DNA of 64,000 nucleotides from Vibrio sp. SS-MA-C1-2 (GCF_021513135.1 NZ_CP090980.1:434001-498000); one strand, 5' to 3'; shown: positions 46,543 to 54,915, numbered from the stretch's first letter. Notes: generated by a model from the letters alone, not told the origin. A program made the numbers and translations.

Positions 46543-47451
46543 ATGTTATCTAAAGTTACTATGGCACCAGAAGGGCCTCATTTTTCTGAACTCATTCAAG
46601 GATATTGGCGTTTAGCTGATTGGAACATGACGCCTCAAGAACGCTTAACTTTTATTAAGCAACATTTAGAATTAGGTATCACGACGACCGATCATGCAGA
46701 TCTTTATGGTGACTATCAATGCGAAAAACTCTTTGGCGAAGCATTAGCCTTAGAACCATCAATTCGAAAAGAACTTGAAATTGTCACAAAGTGCAATATT
46801 AAACTATGTACACCAGACTTCCCCGATCGCAAGATAAATCACTACGATACCAGTGCTCAACATATTCAAACGTCTGTTGAAAACTCATTAACTCGCCTAC
46901 AAATCGAACAAATTGATCTATTACTTATCCATCGATTAGATATTCTATTAAATGCTGATGAAGTTGCAGATAAGTTTAATCAACTACAACAACAAGGTAA
47001 AGTGAAGCACTTTGGTGTTTCTAACTTTACGCCAAGTCAATTTGACCTACTGCAATCACGTTTAGATAAACCTCTTTCAACCAATCAAGTTGAAATCAAC
47101 CCATTAAACTTCCTTGTTGCTGATGATGGCACACTCGATCAACTACAAATGAAACGCACGCGTCCAATGGCATGGTCTTGTCTGGCAGGCGGCGAAATAT
47201 TTAGTGGAGAGAGCGATCAAGCTCAACGAGTCAGAAAAGTTCTTACAGAAATTCAGCACGAGATTGGGGCGAAAAGCATCGACCAAGTGATTTATGCATG
47301 GGTAAGAATGCTACCTAGTCAGCCGGTTCCGATTATTGGCTCAGGTAATATTACTCGCGTTAAATCTGCGGTAGATTCACTCTCTTTAACCTTGAGTCGT
47401 GAACAGTTTTATCGTATTTGGGTTGAATCAAAAGGACACGGTGTGCCTTAA
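46543..47451 (+). CDS. Aldo/keto reductase (YdhF-like)
   Basis: A 302-residue NADPH-dependent oxidoreductase of the AKR superfamily. The catalytic tetrad appears as Asp and Tyr in TTDHADLYGDY (about residues 48-58), Lys in VTKCNIK and His in LLLIHRLD. It starts with QGYWRLADWNMT and has the nucleotide segment VPIIGSGNITRVKSAVDSL near the C-terminus, matching YdhF-type reductases. The physiological substrate is unknown. It is monocistronic, with a ribosome site AAAGGA before the ATG and a terminator after the stop. Confidence 0.9.
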   Translation: MLSKVTMAPEGPHFSELIQGYWRLADWNMTPQERLTFIKQHLELGITTTDHADLYGDYQCEKLFGEALALEPSIRKELEIVTKCNIKLCTPDFPDRKINHYDTSAQHIQTSVENSLTRLQIEQIDLLLIHRLDILLNADEVADKFNQLQQQGKVKHFGVSNFTPSQFDLLQSRLDKPLSTNQVEINPLNFLVADDGTLDQLQMKRTRPMAWSCLAGGEIFSGESDQAQRVRKVLTEIQHEIGAKSIDQVIYAWVRMLPSQPVPIIGSGNITRVKSAVDSLSLTLSREQFYRIWVESKGHGVP

Positions 47452-47514
47452 CCCAAGAATTCGGTGAATTCAATCATAAAGCTCACCTCAAGTTTACAAT
47501 GTAAATAACAAAAG

Positions 47515-47553
47515 AAAGGCTATCTTATTGAAAAATATAGATAGCCTTTTTAT
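47515..47553 (+). terminator. Terminator after the aldo/keto reductase gene
   Basis: AAAGGCTATCT / AGATAGCCTTTTT with a 14-nt loop, about 65 nt after the stop at 47451. It may also serve the VOC gene on the other strand. Confidence 0.8.
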
Positions 47554-47637
47554 GCTTGTCTTACTTAACGTTGCTAAGTTATTCGTTGAATTCAATAACT
47601 TTATATATATACTTTTGCTAGATTAATCAGCAAAATA

Positions 47638-48018
47638 TTAAGGCATCATATAGGTTGCACAAAGCTTATTACCATCTGGATCTCTTAAATAAGCAAGATA
47701 CAATTCAATCCCAGGGCCTTGACGAATACCTGGAGGCTCTTCACAAAGTGTACCTCCATTTTCTAACCCTGCTTTATGCCAAGCATCAACCATTTCACGG
47801 CTTGTTGCTCGTAAACCAATCGTCATCCCATTTCCATGAGTCGTTGATTCACCATTAATCGGGTTTGTTAAAATCAGTAATCCCGTTGGCGTTTTATAAA
47901 TACAGCGACTTTCAGAAAGAATGACGCCTTCATCATGACCCAAACATGCTAATGTTGCATCATAGAATTTTTTTGATGTCTCAATATTATCACTACCCAC
48001 AGCCAAATGACTAAACAT
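47638..48018 (-). CDS. VOC (glyoxalase/bleomycin resistance) family protein
   Basis: A 126-residue protein with the paired beta-alpha-beta-beta-beta fold of the vicinal oxygen chelate superfamily: FSHLAVGSDNIETSKKFYDATLACLG (1-26) and ELYLAYLRDPDGNKLCATYMM (105-125). Metal ligand candidates are His4 and the glutamate of IELYL. These proteins bind small ligands or catalyse isomerase or dioxygenase reactions, and the substrate is unknown. It lies 96 nt downstream of the 2OG oxygenase gene on the same strand, so it could be the last gene of the purine-permease operon, but the gap leaves room for a separate promoter. Confidence 0.85.
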   Translation of the reverse strand: MFSHLAVGSDNIETSKKFYDATLACLGHDEGVILSESRCIYKTPTGLLILTNPINGESTTHGNGMTIGLRATSREMVDAWHKAGLENGGTLCEEPPGIRQGPGIELYLAYLRDPDGNKLCATYMMP

Positions 48019-48114
48019 GGTAACCCCTTTAATTAATAGAATTTAACCCTAACAATATAGAAGAAAAAGCATCATTTAACTACTGATAATAATAAATAAC
48101 GCGCATATATTTAC

Positions 48115-49020
48115 TCACACTTCCGCGACTTCACGAGTCTCAGCCAAACGCTCAAAGAGGTAATCACCACTACTAATAGCAGCATAATGCTCTTTCGCTT
48201 CAGACCCTGTGAATGTCTCTATAGGTGTATCAAAATCTGGATGGCCAAAAAACGCCAGTGAATAACGAGAATGATCAGTGACGACTGAGTTAACACGATG
48301 AAAATCACGGGCGAGTACATCACCACTCCAACGGCCAAAGAGATCACCCACATTAACACCAATCATTCCCGTGCCTGCTGGGCTGTCATACCACTCTTCA
48401 GTGTGAGGGTTCATTACGGATAATCCACCCAACTCATCTTGCGTTAATAGTGTTAGGGTGCCGTAATCGGTATGTGGAGAGACAGCAAATTGATTCGCAT
48501 TTGGATCTGATGGTGGATAATGAAGCGCGCGTAATGATTGTGCCGCTTCTTGGTGTTTACTACTGAAGAAGTTTTCCTCTAAGCCAAATGCCACAGCAAA
48601 TCCTTTGAGTAACAGATGAAGTGTCTGTTGACATGCGTCCATATACTCATCCATGGTTGACTTAAACTCAGGAAGTAACGTTGTTTCTGGCCATGCCATC
48701 TCATCGAACCCCATCATAAAGGTCTCTTTATAATCAAAGCTCGAAACGTCTAAGCTTTCGCTACCGACAGATTCGAATCCACGGTTCTTTTCAGCAATAT
48801 AAGGCAAAGAAGAAGCCAGTTGGTGTTCTTTCACTGCGGTAAAAAAGAGATCACACTGTTTAAGTGCACGTTCTTGCAACTCTTTCGTCAACGGCGCATT
48901 GGCAACCGCTAAAAAGCCCATCTCTTCACCAGCCTTTCTTAATTGGTGACCAAAGACTTGTTTCTCTTCAAAAGTCGCCGAATTCCAATCAATAGCATTA
49001 ATAATCGCAATAGCATTCAT
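48115..49020 (-). CDS. 2-oxoglutarate/Fe(II) oxygenase, isopenicillin N synthase-like
   Basis: A 301-residue non-heme iron dioxygenase. The iron facial triad is SPHTDYGTLTLL (His and Asp, residues about 182-193) with a distal His in DFHRVNSVV, and the 2-oxoglutarate arginine in SRYSLAFF. The N-terminal DIOX_N domain carries AGEEMGFLAVANA. It matches the isopenicillin N synthase family in bacterial form, whose substrates vary. The gene follows the NCS2 purine permease by 11 nt in one operon controlled by a guanine-class riboswitch, so a purine or purine derivative is a plausible substrate. That is inference. Confidence 0.85.
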   Translation of the reverse strand: MNAIAIINAIDWNSATFEEKQVFGHQLRKAGEEMGFLAVANAPLTKELQERALKQCDLFFTAVKEHQLASSLPYIAEKNRGFESVGSESLDVSSFDYKETFMMGFDEMAWPETTLLPEFKSTMDEYMDACQQTLHLLLKGFAVAFGLEENFFSSKHQEAAQSLRALHYPPSDPNANQFAVSPHTDYGTLTLLTQDELGGLSVMNPHTEEWYDSPAGTGMIGVNVGDLFGRWSGDVLARDFHRVNSVVTDHSRYSLAFFGHPDFDTPIETFTGSEAKEHYAAISSGDYLFERLAETREVAEV

Positions 49021-49031
49021 ATCTTATTTCC

Positions 49032-50387
49032 TTACAAAAAGAACCAACGAAGAGCAAAAATTGCACTTAAAAAATAGACTGGCAGAGTGATATCTTTCTG
49101 TTTACCACTAAACCATTTAATAAAAACAAAACTAATAAAACCGAAACTAAAACCTTCAATAATTGAGAAAGTAAATGGCATAGTAATCGCAGCCAACACT
49201 GCTGGCAGATATTCAGTCACATCATCAACTTCAATCTTAAATAAGTTACTGATCATCAAACATGAAACAAACAAAATCGCGGGTGCCGTTGCAGAAGCGG
49301 GGATACTTTCCGCTAATGGGGCAAAAAATAGCAGTATTAAAAATAGTAACGCCACGACCACAGCCGTCAAACCTGATCGCCCACCGACAGCTGTTCCAGA
49401 GGTGCTCTCTAAATAAGAGGTCGTCGTTGAGGTGCCTAATATTGCGCCAATAGCCGTCGCTAATGAGTCACAACTAAATAAGCGCTTTAGGCGAGGAACC
49501 TTACCATTCTCATCATACAACTTTGCACTTTGAGTGACCGCAACCGTTGTCCCAGCTGTATCAAAAAAGTCGATAAGAAATAGGCTAATAATTAATACTG
49601 AAGCATTTAAAGCGGCAGAGATATCTAACTGCATAAAGGTCGGAGCAAGAGATGGCGGCATTGAGACAATTCCTTTAATCTCACTCAGCCCTAAAAGATG
49701 AGAAATAACAGTAACAGTGATAATTCCAATGACAATCGCCGTTTTATAGCCTTTTGCATAAAGACCTGCAATTAAGAAGAAACCAAAAATAGCTAAAAGA
49801 ATACTTGGAGAGGTAACATCACCAAATGTCACCATCGTTGCACTACTTGCAACAACAATACCGGATGTTTTTAATGCAACTAGGGCAAGAAATAGACCAA
49901 TACCCCCAGATACCGCTAAACGAAGATTTGTAGGGATGCCATTAATAACCCAAGAACGGATCGGTAATAGTGATGTAATTAAAAATAACAGACCAGAAAT
50001 AAAGATGACACCAAGACCTGTTTGCCAGTCATATCCCATACCTCCAACAATACCAAATGCAAAGAAAGCATTGGTACTCATGCCTGGCGCAAGCGCTATC
50101 GGATAATTAGCTAATAGTCCCGTTAATAGTGTCCCTAAGGCTGCGGCTAAACAAGTCGCCACAAAAACCGCACCAAAGTCCATTCCAGTTGTACTTAATA
50201 GTGAAGGATTAACCACACTAATATACATCATCGTTAAGAAGGTAGTGATACCTGCTGTAAACTCTGTCCTAACCGTTGTTTTAAGTTTATCCAATTGAAA
50301 TAACTTATTGAGTAACGGATGTGTCCCGGTATTTATTGTGTTTTCTTCGCTTTTTTTAGATTCAAGTGTAACGGAATTATTAAGCAT
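49032..50387 (-). CDS. NCS2-family purine permease (AzgA/PbuG type)
   Basis: A 451-residue inner-membrane nucleobase/cation symporter with about 12-14 membrane segments. The NCS2 signature regions are PGMSTNAFFAFGIVGGMGYDWQTGLGVIFISG (about 98-129), ALAPGMSTN at the first conserved motif, and FLIDFFDTAGTTVAVTQSAKL (about 268-288) and SYLESTSGTAVGGRSGLTAVVV (about 330-351), which form the AzgA/PbuG (guanine/hypoxanthine/adenine) subgroup. The purine riboswitch about 260 nt upstream supports a purine substrate. The ATG at 50387 follows AAGGGAAAG. It is cotranscribed with the oxygenase gene. Confidence 0.9.
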   Translation of the reverse strand: MLNNSVTLESKKSEENTINTGTHPLLNKLFQLDKLKTTVRTEFTAGITTFLTMMYISVVNPSLLSTTGMDFGAVFVATCLAAALGTLLTGLLANYPIALAPGMSTNAFFAFGIVGGMGYDWQTGLGVIFISGLLFLITSLLPIRSWVINGIPTNLRLAVSGGIGLFLALVALKTSGIVVASSATMVTFGDVTSPSILLAIFGFFLIAGLYAKGYKTAIVIGIITVTVISHLLGLSEIKGIVSMPPSLAPTFMQLDISAALNASVLIISLFLIDFFDTAGTTVAVTQSAKLYDENGKVPRLKRLFSCDSLATAIGAILGTSTTTSYLESTSGTAVGGRSGLTAVVVALLFLILLFFAPLAESIPASATAPAILFVSCLMISNLFKIEVDDVTEYLPAVLAAITMPFTFSIIEGFSFGFISFVFIKWFSGKQKDITLPVYFLSAIFALRWFFL

Positions 50388-50647
50388 TACTTTCCCTTAA
50401 ATTATGCAAATTTCTCGCATATTTTTACGTCTGTCTAAACATAATAAAAAGGGCTACGCGCTAACTAACCTTTTAGTTAAAAACTAGAATTTTAGTCAAA
50501 ACTGGCATTACTGATCGCTAATGCTCTCTTCTAACAGATAAAGATCAATAGAAAAGAGTACTGTTGGTAATGTGTCTATAGCGTAGCCTTAGCTACACTT
50601 ACCTTTCAGACACATCATATAAGATGGGGTGTTAAAGGTTTTTTCGT

Positions 50648-50716
50648 CATCTTATAGTAGAACTTTTACGGTGTTCTGTAGAAACGCTTCTCCATATTAG
50701 AAGCTTATATAAAATG
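50648..50716 (-). promoter_or_regulatory. Purine riboswitch aptamer, guanine/hypoxanthine class
   Basis: On the minus strand the 69-nt aptamer is complete. P1: CATTTTAT pairs with ATAAGATG. J1/2: ATAA. P2: GCTTCT pairs with AGAAGC around the L2 loop AATATGG. J2/3: GTTTCTAC. P3: AGAAC pairs with GTTCT around L3 CCGTAAA. J3/1: ACTAT. The conserved core (ATATGG, GTTTCTAC, CCGTAAA) matches the purine family, and the base at the position equivalent to C74 of the B. subtilis xpt aptamer is C (TACTAT), so guanine or hypoxanthine is expected rather than adenine. The P1 3' strand can also pair with CATCTTAT at 50619-50626. An 8-bp pairing GGCTACGC/GCGTAGCC (50581-50588 and 50452-50459), followed by CTTTTTATT, could be the terminator. 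Confidence 0.9.
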
Positions 50717-51082
50717 CCTCAAAAGTAAGTGCGTTTTCTCGTTTATCACTAACAAATCCATAGTATGATTATTAATGTTCGAGTAAAACGTAATCTCTCG
50801 ATTTGCGCGCATTCTAGTTGCCAATAATTTGTATGTCAATAGTAATAAATTGGTTAAAACTAACAGCTGAGAATAAAAAACAAACAAAATGATTAAAATA
50901 ACAACAAAATAAACCAATCAAAGACAAAAAATCAATAAGTTAAATGATATATATCATAGTTAATATTTTTATTTTGATATTTATTTTTTAAATCTCAGAA
51001 CAAATTAAAGTGATAAATAGGTCAGAAGGTAAGAGTTCTAGACGATAAGATAGAACACACTTTACAAGAAAATAAGCCAAAA
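50717..51082. other. AT-rich region, no gene seen
   Basis: Upstream of the purine riboswitch. It should contain the promoter for the permease operon on the minus strand. No other element was recognised. Confidence 0.4.
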
Positions 51083-51121
51083 AAAAGCACCTAACTCATC
51101 GATATGACAAATTAGGTGCTT
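51083..51121 (-). terminator. Terminator downstream of the coiled-coil protein gene
   Basis: AAGCACCTAA / TTAGGTGCTT around a 17-nt loop. Read on the minus strand it ends in TTTTTTTTGG. It is separated from the gene at 51271 by an ERIC element. Confidence 0.8.
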
Positions 51122-51267
51122 ATCCCCTACCTACTTGAAGTTGCTAGGGCTGTATATGAATAAAAAGTAAAGGCTACCTTCATTCGCCCCAATCATATAG
51201 TCTATCGATACTCATAGGGACTCACTCGCTTGCCGCCGACTAGCAGCGGCAATGACTTTAGGTATAT
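51122..51267 (-). repeat. ERIC element with a small insertion
   Basis: Minus-oriented copy with ATTCGCCCCAATCATATAG in the centre and CACTCGCTTGCCGCCGACTAG, then CAATGACTTTAGGTATA at the end. About 20 extra nt (TGTATATGAATAAAAAGTAA) interrupt the right arm. It lies immediately after the gene at 51271. Confidence 0.85.
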
Positions 51268-51270
51268 CGT

Positions 51271-51816
51271 TTATTCATCTCGATCTTGTGTTTTATTCGT
51301 TTCTAGTCGCTCTTTTTCTGATTGTTTTATAGCTTCAGATTTCGCTTGATCTCTCAGTACTTGCTCTCTTTCAGCTTGCTCAATCGCAGCTGCTTTGGCT
51401 TTTTCTGCGATATCTCGCTCATTTTGCTCATACTGTTTCGTTTCCATCCTTTCTGCTAACCCTTTAAGATGAAGACCTGAAAGCGTTAATGCCACGCCGG
51501 TAATAGAACCAATAAATGCTAATGAACCAAACCAAATAAGACCAACAAGTGTTAACGAATCTCGGCTAACTTCTTTATAGTTTTCAACATTATCAACGTA
51601 TGAAGCCATACGATAGATTTGGTTAGAAAGCGCAATCGTGTTCGTTTCAATCTCAACCTTTCTGATTTCATACTCAAATTGGTTATTTTCTTGACGTAAA
51701 CCTGCAATAACTTGCTTTTGCTGCTTAAATTCTTGCTCAAGCTGTTCACGTTTTTGATCAAGAGTTAGAAGATCGCTATCTTTATCTTGCTCTAAATTAT
51801 TTTTTCTGTCTTGCAA
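51271..51816 (-). pseudogene. C-terminal part of a coiled-coil membrane protein, out of frame
   Basis: An open frame of 181 residues opening with TTG at 51816, without a ribosome site. It shares 20 nt with the end of the frame at 51797. It continues the same heptad-rich coiled coil (LTLDQKREQLEQEFKQQKQVIAGLRQENNQFEYEIRKVEIE), then a membrane span (SLTLVGLIWFGSLAFIGSITGVALTLSGLHL, residues about 85-115) and a charged tail (AEKAKAAAIEQAEREQVLRDQAKSEAIKQSEKERLE). Removing one base from the A6 tract (T6 at 51800-51805 on the plus strand) fuses both frames as LARQKNNLEQDK. It is therefore probably the rear of one split gene, rather than a separate one. Confidence 0.6.
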
Positions 51817-52843
51817 GTTGGTTGCTGCTTGCTTGACGAGCCACTTGATAACGACGAGTTAACTCTTTCACATCTTGTTGTTTCTGTTTAATCACATCAT
51901 CTTTCAGCGAAAGAAGGTCAGAATAATAATTATCAAGGAACTTCACTGAATCAAAGTTTTCATCCGGCTTATCACCTGTGATCGTCTTATCATTGATGTT
52001 ATTTAGCTGCTCATTGGTATAACGGATCTTTTCATCGTACTCTCTTTTCACGCCATCACGAGTAAAGAAGTTTGCATCATTTAATGCCGTTTCACGATCA
52101 CTCTCTAATTGACTCAGTTTTGCTAATAAACGGTTACGCTCAGAATCTGCCACATTTTCGGAGTCATCTAGACGATTAATACTGTCTTTAAATTTCTGCT
52201 CTTTCTTTTCTGATAGCTCTTTAAGAAGATCTGCTTTTTCGATTTTAAGTTGAGTCAAATCTTTCTTAGCGGCATCCAATGCTTTTTTAAGTGCAGGTGT
52301 ATTACGAGCATTAATGCTATTTCGACGAACAGCTTGCTGATAACTGCTTGTAAACTCACTTTCTATTTCTTGTTCTTGCTGTTCATACTTCGTGAGTTTC
52401 TCATTATATTCATCAGATAGAATACTTGCATTGTCTTGATTGATTTTAATATCATTTTCAATCTTACTAATTTCAATCTCTTTTAAATTAATCTGTTCAT
52501 TAATTGTTGAGAATGCACGTTCAAAACCATTTAATAATGTTTCAAACGTTAATGTACAAAGCAAAACAATCATCAATAAATAAAGAAGAAATGATTTCTT
52601 TGCGTGCCATAATCCTACGACAAAAGGTATTTTTGCGAACTCAACAATTGAGATCATAACAAAAGGGGCGGCTAGGATAAAAGCACTGGTCGATGCATCA
52701 GTACTGGTCACTAAGAAAACTGAGATACTAAGACCAATAAATACAACAATAAATTCAACTATCCAGGCAATTTTCCTGAGGAATTTAGCATATTTAAAAA
52801 GTTCGGTAATTTTGTTTTGCATTATAACATTGGGGTTTCGCAT
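51797..52843 (-). CDS. Coiled-coil membrane protein, N-terminal part of a split gene
   Basis: Protein of 348 residues from the ATG at 52843 (MRNPNVIMQNKITELF), which has AGGA 5 nt upstream; a TTG start at 52867 is less likely. Three hydrophobic segments lie at about residues 22-44, 52-72 and 82-104, followed by a long coiled coil (about 110-345) rich in Glu, Lys, Gln and Ala heptads (IEISKIENDIKINQ, KKDLTQLKIEKADLLKELSEKKEQK, RLLAKLSQLESDRETAL). It stops with LARQKK, within the frame of the next ORF. No family is recognised. The fused product, about 530 residues, would have another membrane span near the end. Possible roles in membrane scaffolding or defence sensing are speculative. Confidence 0.6.
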   Translation of the reverse strand: MRNPNVIMQNKITELFKYAKFLRKIAWIVEFIVVFIGLSISVFLVTSTDASTSAFILAAPFVMISIVEFAKIPFVVGLWHAKKSFLLYLLMIVLLCTLTFETLLNGFERAFSTINEQINLKEIEISKIENDIKINQDNASILSDEYNEKLTKYEQQEQEIESEFTSSYQQAVRRNSINARNTPALKKALDAAKKDLTQLKIEKADLLKELSEKKEQKFKDSINRLDDSENVADSERNRLLAKLSQLESDRETALNDANFFTRDGVKREYDEKIRYTNEQLNNINDKTITGDKPDENFDSVKFLDNYYSDLLSLKDDVIKQKQQDVKELTRRYQVARQASSNQLARQKK

Positions 52844-53149
52844 AAAAATCCTAAAAAGATCTATCAATCACTTATTGTTTACATATTTCAAAAATAACAA
52901 CATAAAATTCAATTAGTTATGCCCTTATTTAACCATTCCATCATAAATCCTTTTTTGATAACAAAGTTAAGTATATCGCTAAATCTTAATATTACATGTT
53001 GCAAACAACAACAAATTGGATTGTTTTTGTAACACATTGATCAACAGTGCTTAAAATTTAATTAAAAATTTAGAAATAATCTATATTTTAAAAAAAAGTC
53101 TGCTAATAATTAATGTATTAACTTTCATTTATATTCATTGTTACTTCTT

Positions 53150-53181
53150 TCAGGCGGGATCGGATTCCCGTCTTTTTTTAT
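53150..53181 (+). terminator. Orphan terminator, possible end of a small RNA
   Basis: GGCGGGA / TCCCGTC around a 6-nt loop (TCGGAT), followed by TTTTTTTATC, is a proper intrinsic terminator on the plus strand. No ORF ends upstream on that strand within about 3 kb. A short plus-strand RNA starting near 53040-53090 could end here (a weak promoter TTGATC ... AATTAA lies at about 53037-53065). Confidence 0.5.
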
Positions 53182-53297
53182 CTATCTCCCTGACAAGTAT
53201 TACTAACTCGAATCACTCCTCTCGCTTTATAACCAAAATCGCATCTTAAATTTTAATTACGGTCGTTTAACTTAATGGCTAAAACATCATCCAATAC

Positions 53298-53370
53298 TAT
53301 ACCTAAAGTCATTGAAGTTGCTCAAAAGCGGTAATTAAGGCGTCATGAGTATAGGTATATCTAGAGGATA
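53298..53370 (+). repeat. Left half of an ERIC element
   Basis: TATACCTAAAGTCATTGAAG, then GCGGTAATTAAGGCGTCATG and GAGTATAGG, match an ERIC left arm with changes. Its right arm is missing or too diverged. Confidence 0.6.
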
Positions 53371-53491
53371 TAAATTGTGGTAGTTTACGTCTCTATTTTT
53401 ATCACACGCTCATAAATGTGTAGAGGGTGTCGTGATAACCTAGCCTGGCTAGATCCAGATATAAATACAAATTAAAATCGAGGTTGTTAAC

Positions 53492-53746
53492 GTGGAATGT
53501 AGAATGAACTGTGGGGCATGTTGTATTGCGCCCTCAATTAACTACCCTTTACCAAAAATGCCAAAGGGTAAACCTGCTGGTGTCAGATGTGCTCATTTAA
53601 AAAGTGATAACTTATGTGAACTGTTTGGTAAAGAAGAGAGACCCGCTCTGTGTGGGGACTTTAAAGCCGGAATTGATGTGTGTGGCCAAAACAGAGAACA
53701 AGCTTTAGAACTGATTACTCGACTTGAGATAGCCACACAACCTTAA
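53492..53746 (+). CDS. YkgJ-family cysteine cluster protein
   Basis: An 84-residue protein with the cysteine pattern of the YkgJ family (CxxxCGACC at residues 3-11, with RCAHL, LCELF and LCGDF further on), expected to bind zinc or an iron-sulfur cluster. The function is unknown. It begins at GTG 53492 (MECRMNCGACC), the start most family members use, with GAGG 9 nt upstream. It stands alone, convergent with hexR. Confidence 0.85.
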   Translation: MECRMNCGACCIAPSINYPLPKMPKGKPAGVRCAHLKSDNLCELFGKEERPALCGDFKAGIDVCGQNREQALELITRLEIATQP

Positions 53747-53832
53747 CATTAAATACATTTTTACTTTATCGAGTTTAAGCGATTATTAACGTTAAGGGTT
53801 GAATTGATGATGAATCGATTAAGATCGATACT

Positions 53833-54693
53833 TTAATCAATTTGTTCTAATTTATTACCAAATCGTGCATCACGCAATGCCGCTTTTACTTTATTAAGAT
53901 TGTCTCTAAAGCCATTACCTCGACGAAGAGTAAAGCCGGTTGCTAACACATCAATCACAGTCATCTGCACAACACGGCTTGCCATAGGCATGTAGGCATC
54001 GGTATCTTCTGGGATGTCTAAATGAACTGTCGCATCACATTCAATATCTAATGGCGAGCCTGTGGCCGTAATACCAATCACTACCCCTCCATTCTCTCTT
54101 GCAAGCTTTGCAATATCGACAAGGGCTTGTGTTCTCCCTGTATAAGAGATAAATACAAACACATCGCCTTCATGACAGTTAATACAACTCATACGCTGCA
54201 TCACAACATCATCAAATGAGACAACCGGAATATTAAAACGGAAAAACTTATTTAATGCATCATGACAAACAGAAGCCGAAGCCCCTAAACCAAAGAATGA
54301 TATTTTTTTTGCTTGCGTTAATAGATCAACAGCACGATTAACTTCATCATGACTGATCGTATTTTTTGCTAAATCTAAACACGCGATGGTCGATTCAAAT
54401 ATCTTACTGGTATAGGCTTCTGGACCATCCAATTCTTCGATATTTCGATTCACATAAAGCGTACCATTGGCTAAGCTCTGTGCTAAATGGAGTTTAAAAT
54501 CAGGAAAACCTTTAGTATCTAGACGTCGACAAAAGCGGTTAACTGTCGGTTCACTGACGTCTGCCATTCTTGCTAAAGTGGCAATACTAGAATGAATCGT
54601 GACTTCGGGCTCGGCCAAAATAACTTCTGCAACTTTTCTTTCTGATTTACTAAAATGTTCTAAATGTTGTTGAACTTTATCGATTATATTCAT
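53833..54693 (-). CDS. hexR: RpiR-family regulator HexR
   Basis: A 286-residue repressor/activator of central carbon metabolism genes. The N-terminal helix-turn-helix (HLEHFSKSERKVAEVILAEPEVTIHSSIATLARMADVSEPTVNRFCRRLDTKGFPDFKLHLAQSLANG) matches HexR. The C-terminal SIS sugar-phosphate domain contains FFGLGASASVCHDALNKFFRFNIPVVSFDDVVMQRMSC and FISYTGRTQALVDIAKLAREN; in this family the ligand is 2-keto-3-deoxy-6-phosphogluconate. RRGNGFRDNLNKVKAALR closes the protein. The zwf-pgl or pyk genes often beside hexR are not here. A possible HexR operator lies upstream. Confidence 0.93.
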   Translation of the reverse strand: MNIIDKVQQHLEHFSKSERKVAEVILAEPEVTIHSSIATLARMADVSEPTVNRFCRRLDTKGFPDFKLHLAQSLANGTLYVNRNIEELDGPEAYTSKIFESTIACLDLAKNTISHDEVNRAVDLLTQAKKISFFGLGASASVCHDALNKFFRFNIPVVSFDDVVMQRMSCINCHEGDVFVFISYTGRTQALVDIAKLARENGGVVIGITATGSPLDIECDATVHLDIPEDTDAYMPMASRVVQMTVIDVLATGFTLRRGNGFRDNLNKVKAALRDARFGNKLEQID

Positions 54694-54879
54694 CTGTCAC
54701 CAATATCTGTTGAGATTAGATATTTATTCTATTTCAAATCACTCTACCTACAGTATCAGGATTACCCTCAAAGTAATCAATAGATTTGCTTAGAATATGA
54801 CAGAGATCTAATTTATTTAGAAAAAAAACTACGAAAACTGAATCTTTTGCGACTTATCGGCTTAATTTAACCACTTTAC

Positions 54880-54894
54880 TGTAATTTAGTTTCA
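54880..54894. promoter_or_regulatory. HexR-box-like site upstream of hexR
   Basis: TGTAATTTAGTTTCA is 12 of 15 matching the HexR consensus TGTAATTAAATTACA, at about 190 nt upstream of the hexR start. Autoregulation is plausible, but the right half-site is imperfect. Confidence 0.35.
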
Positions 54895-54915
54895 TATTTA
54901 TTACGCATCATGATA

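Larger units (their letters stand above)
52844..53491. other. Intergenic region with an orphan terminator
   Basis: About 650 nt, very AT-rich, with no protein-coding frame. It contains an orphan terminator at 53150-53181 and a half ERIC element at 53298-53370. Confidence 0.5.

Noticed and set aside
50705-50917. 70-residue ORF on the minus strand upstream of the purine permease
   Set aside because: It runs into the purine riboswitch aptamer and consists of AT-derived hydrophobic residues; the RNA explains the sequence.
51797-51816. Programmed -1 frameshift at the A6 run of the coiled-coil gene
   Set aside because: Slipping back one base leads to ATA ATT TAG, a stop; the second frame is +1, so a classic -1 slippery site does not fit.
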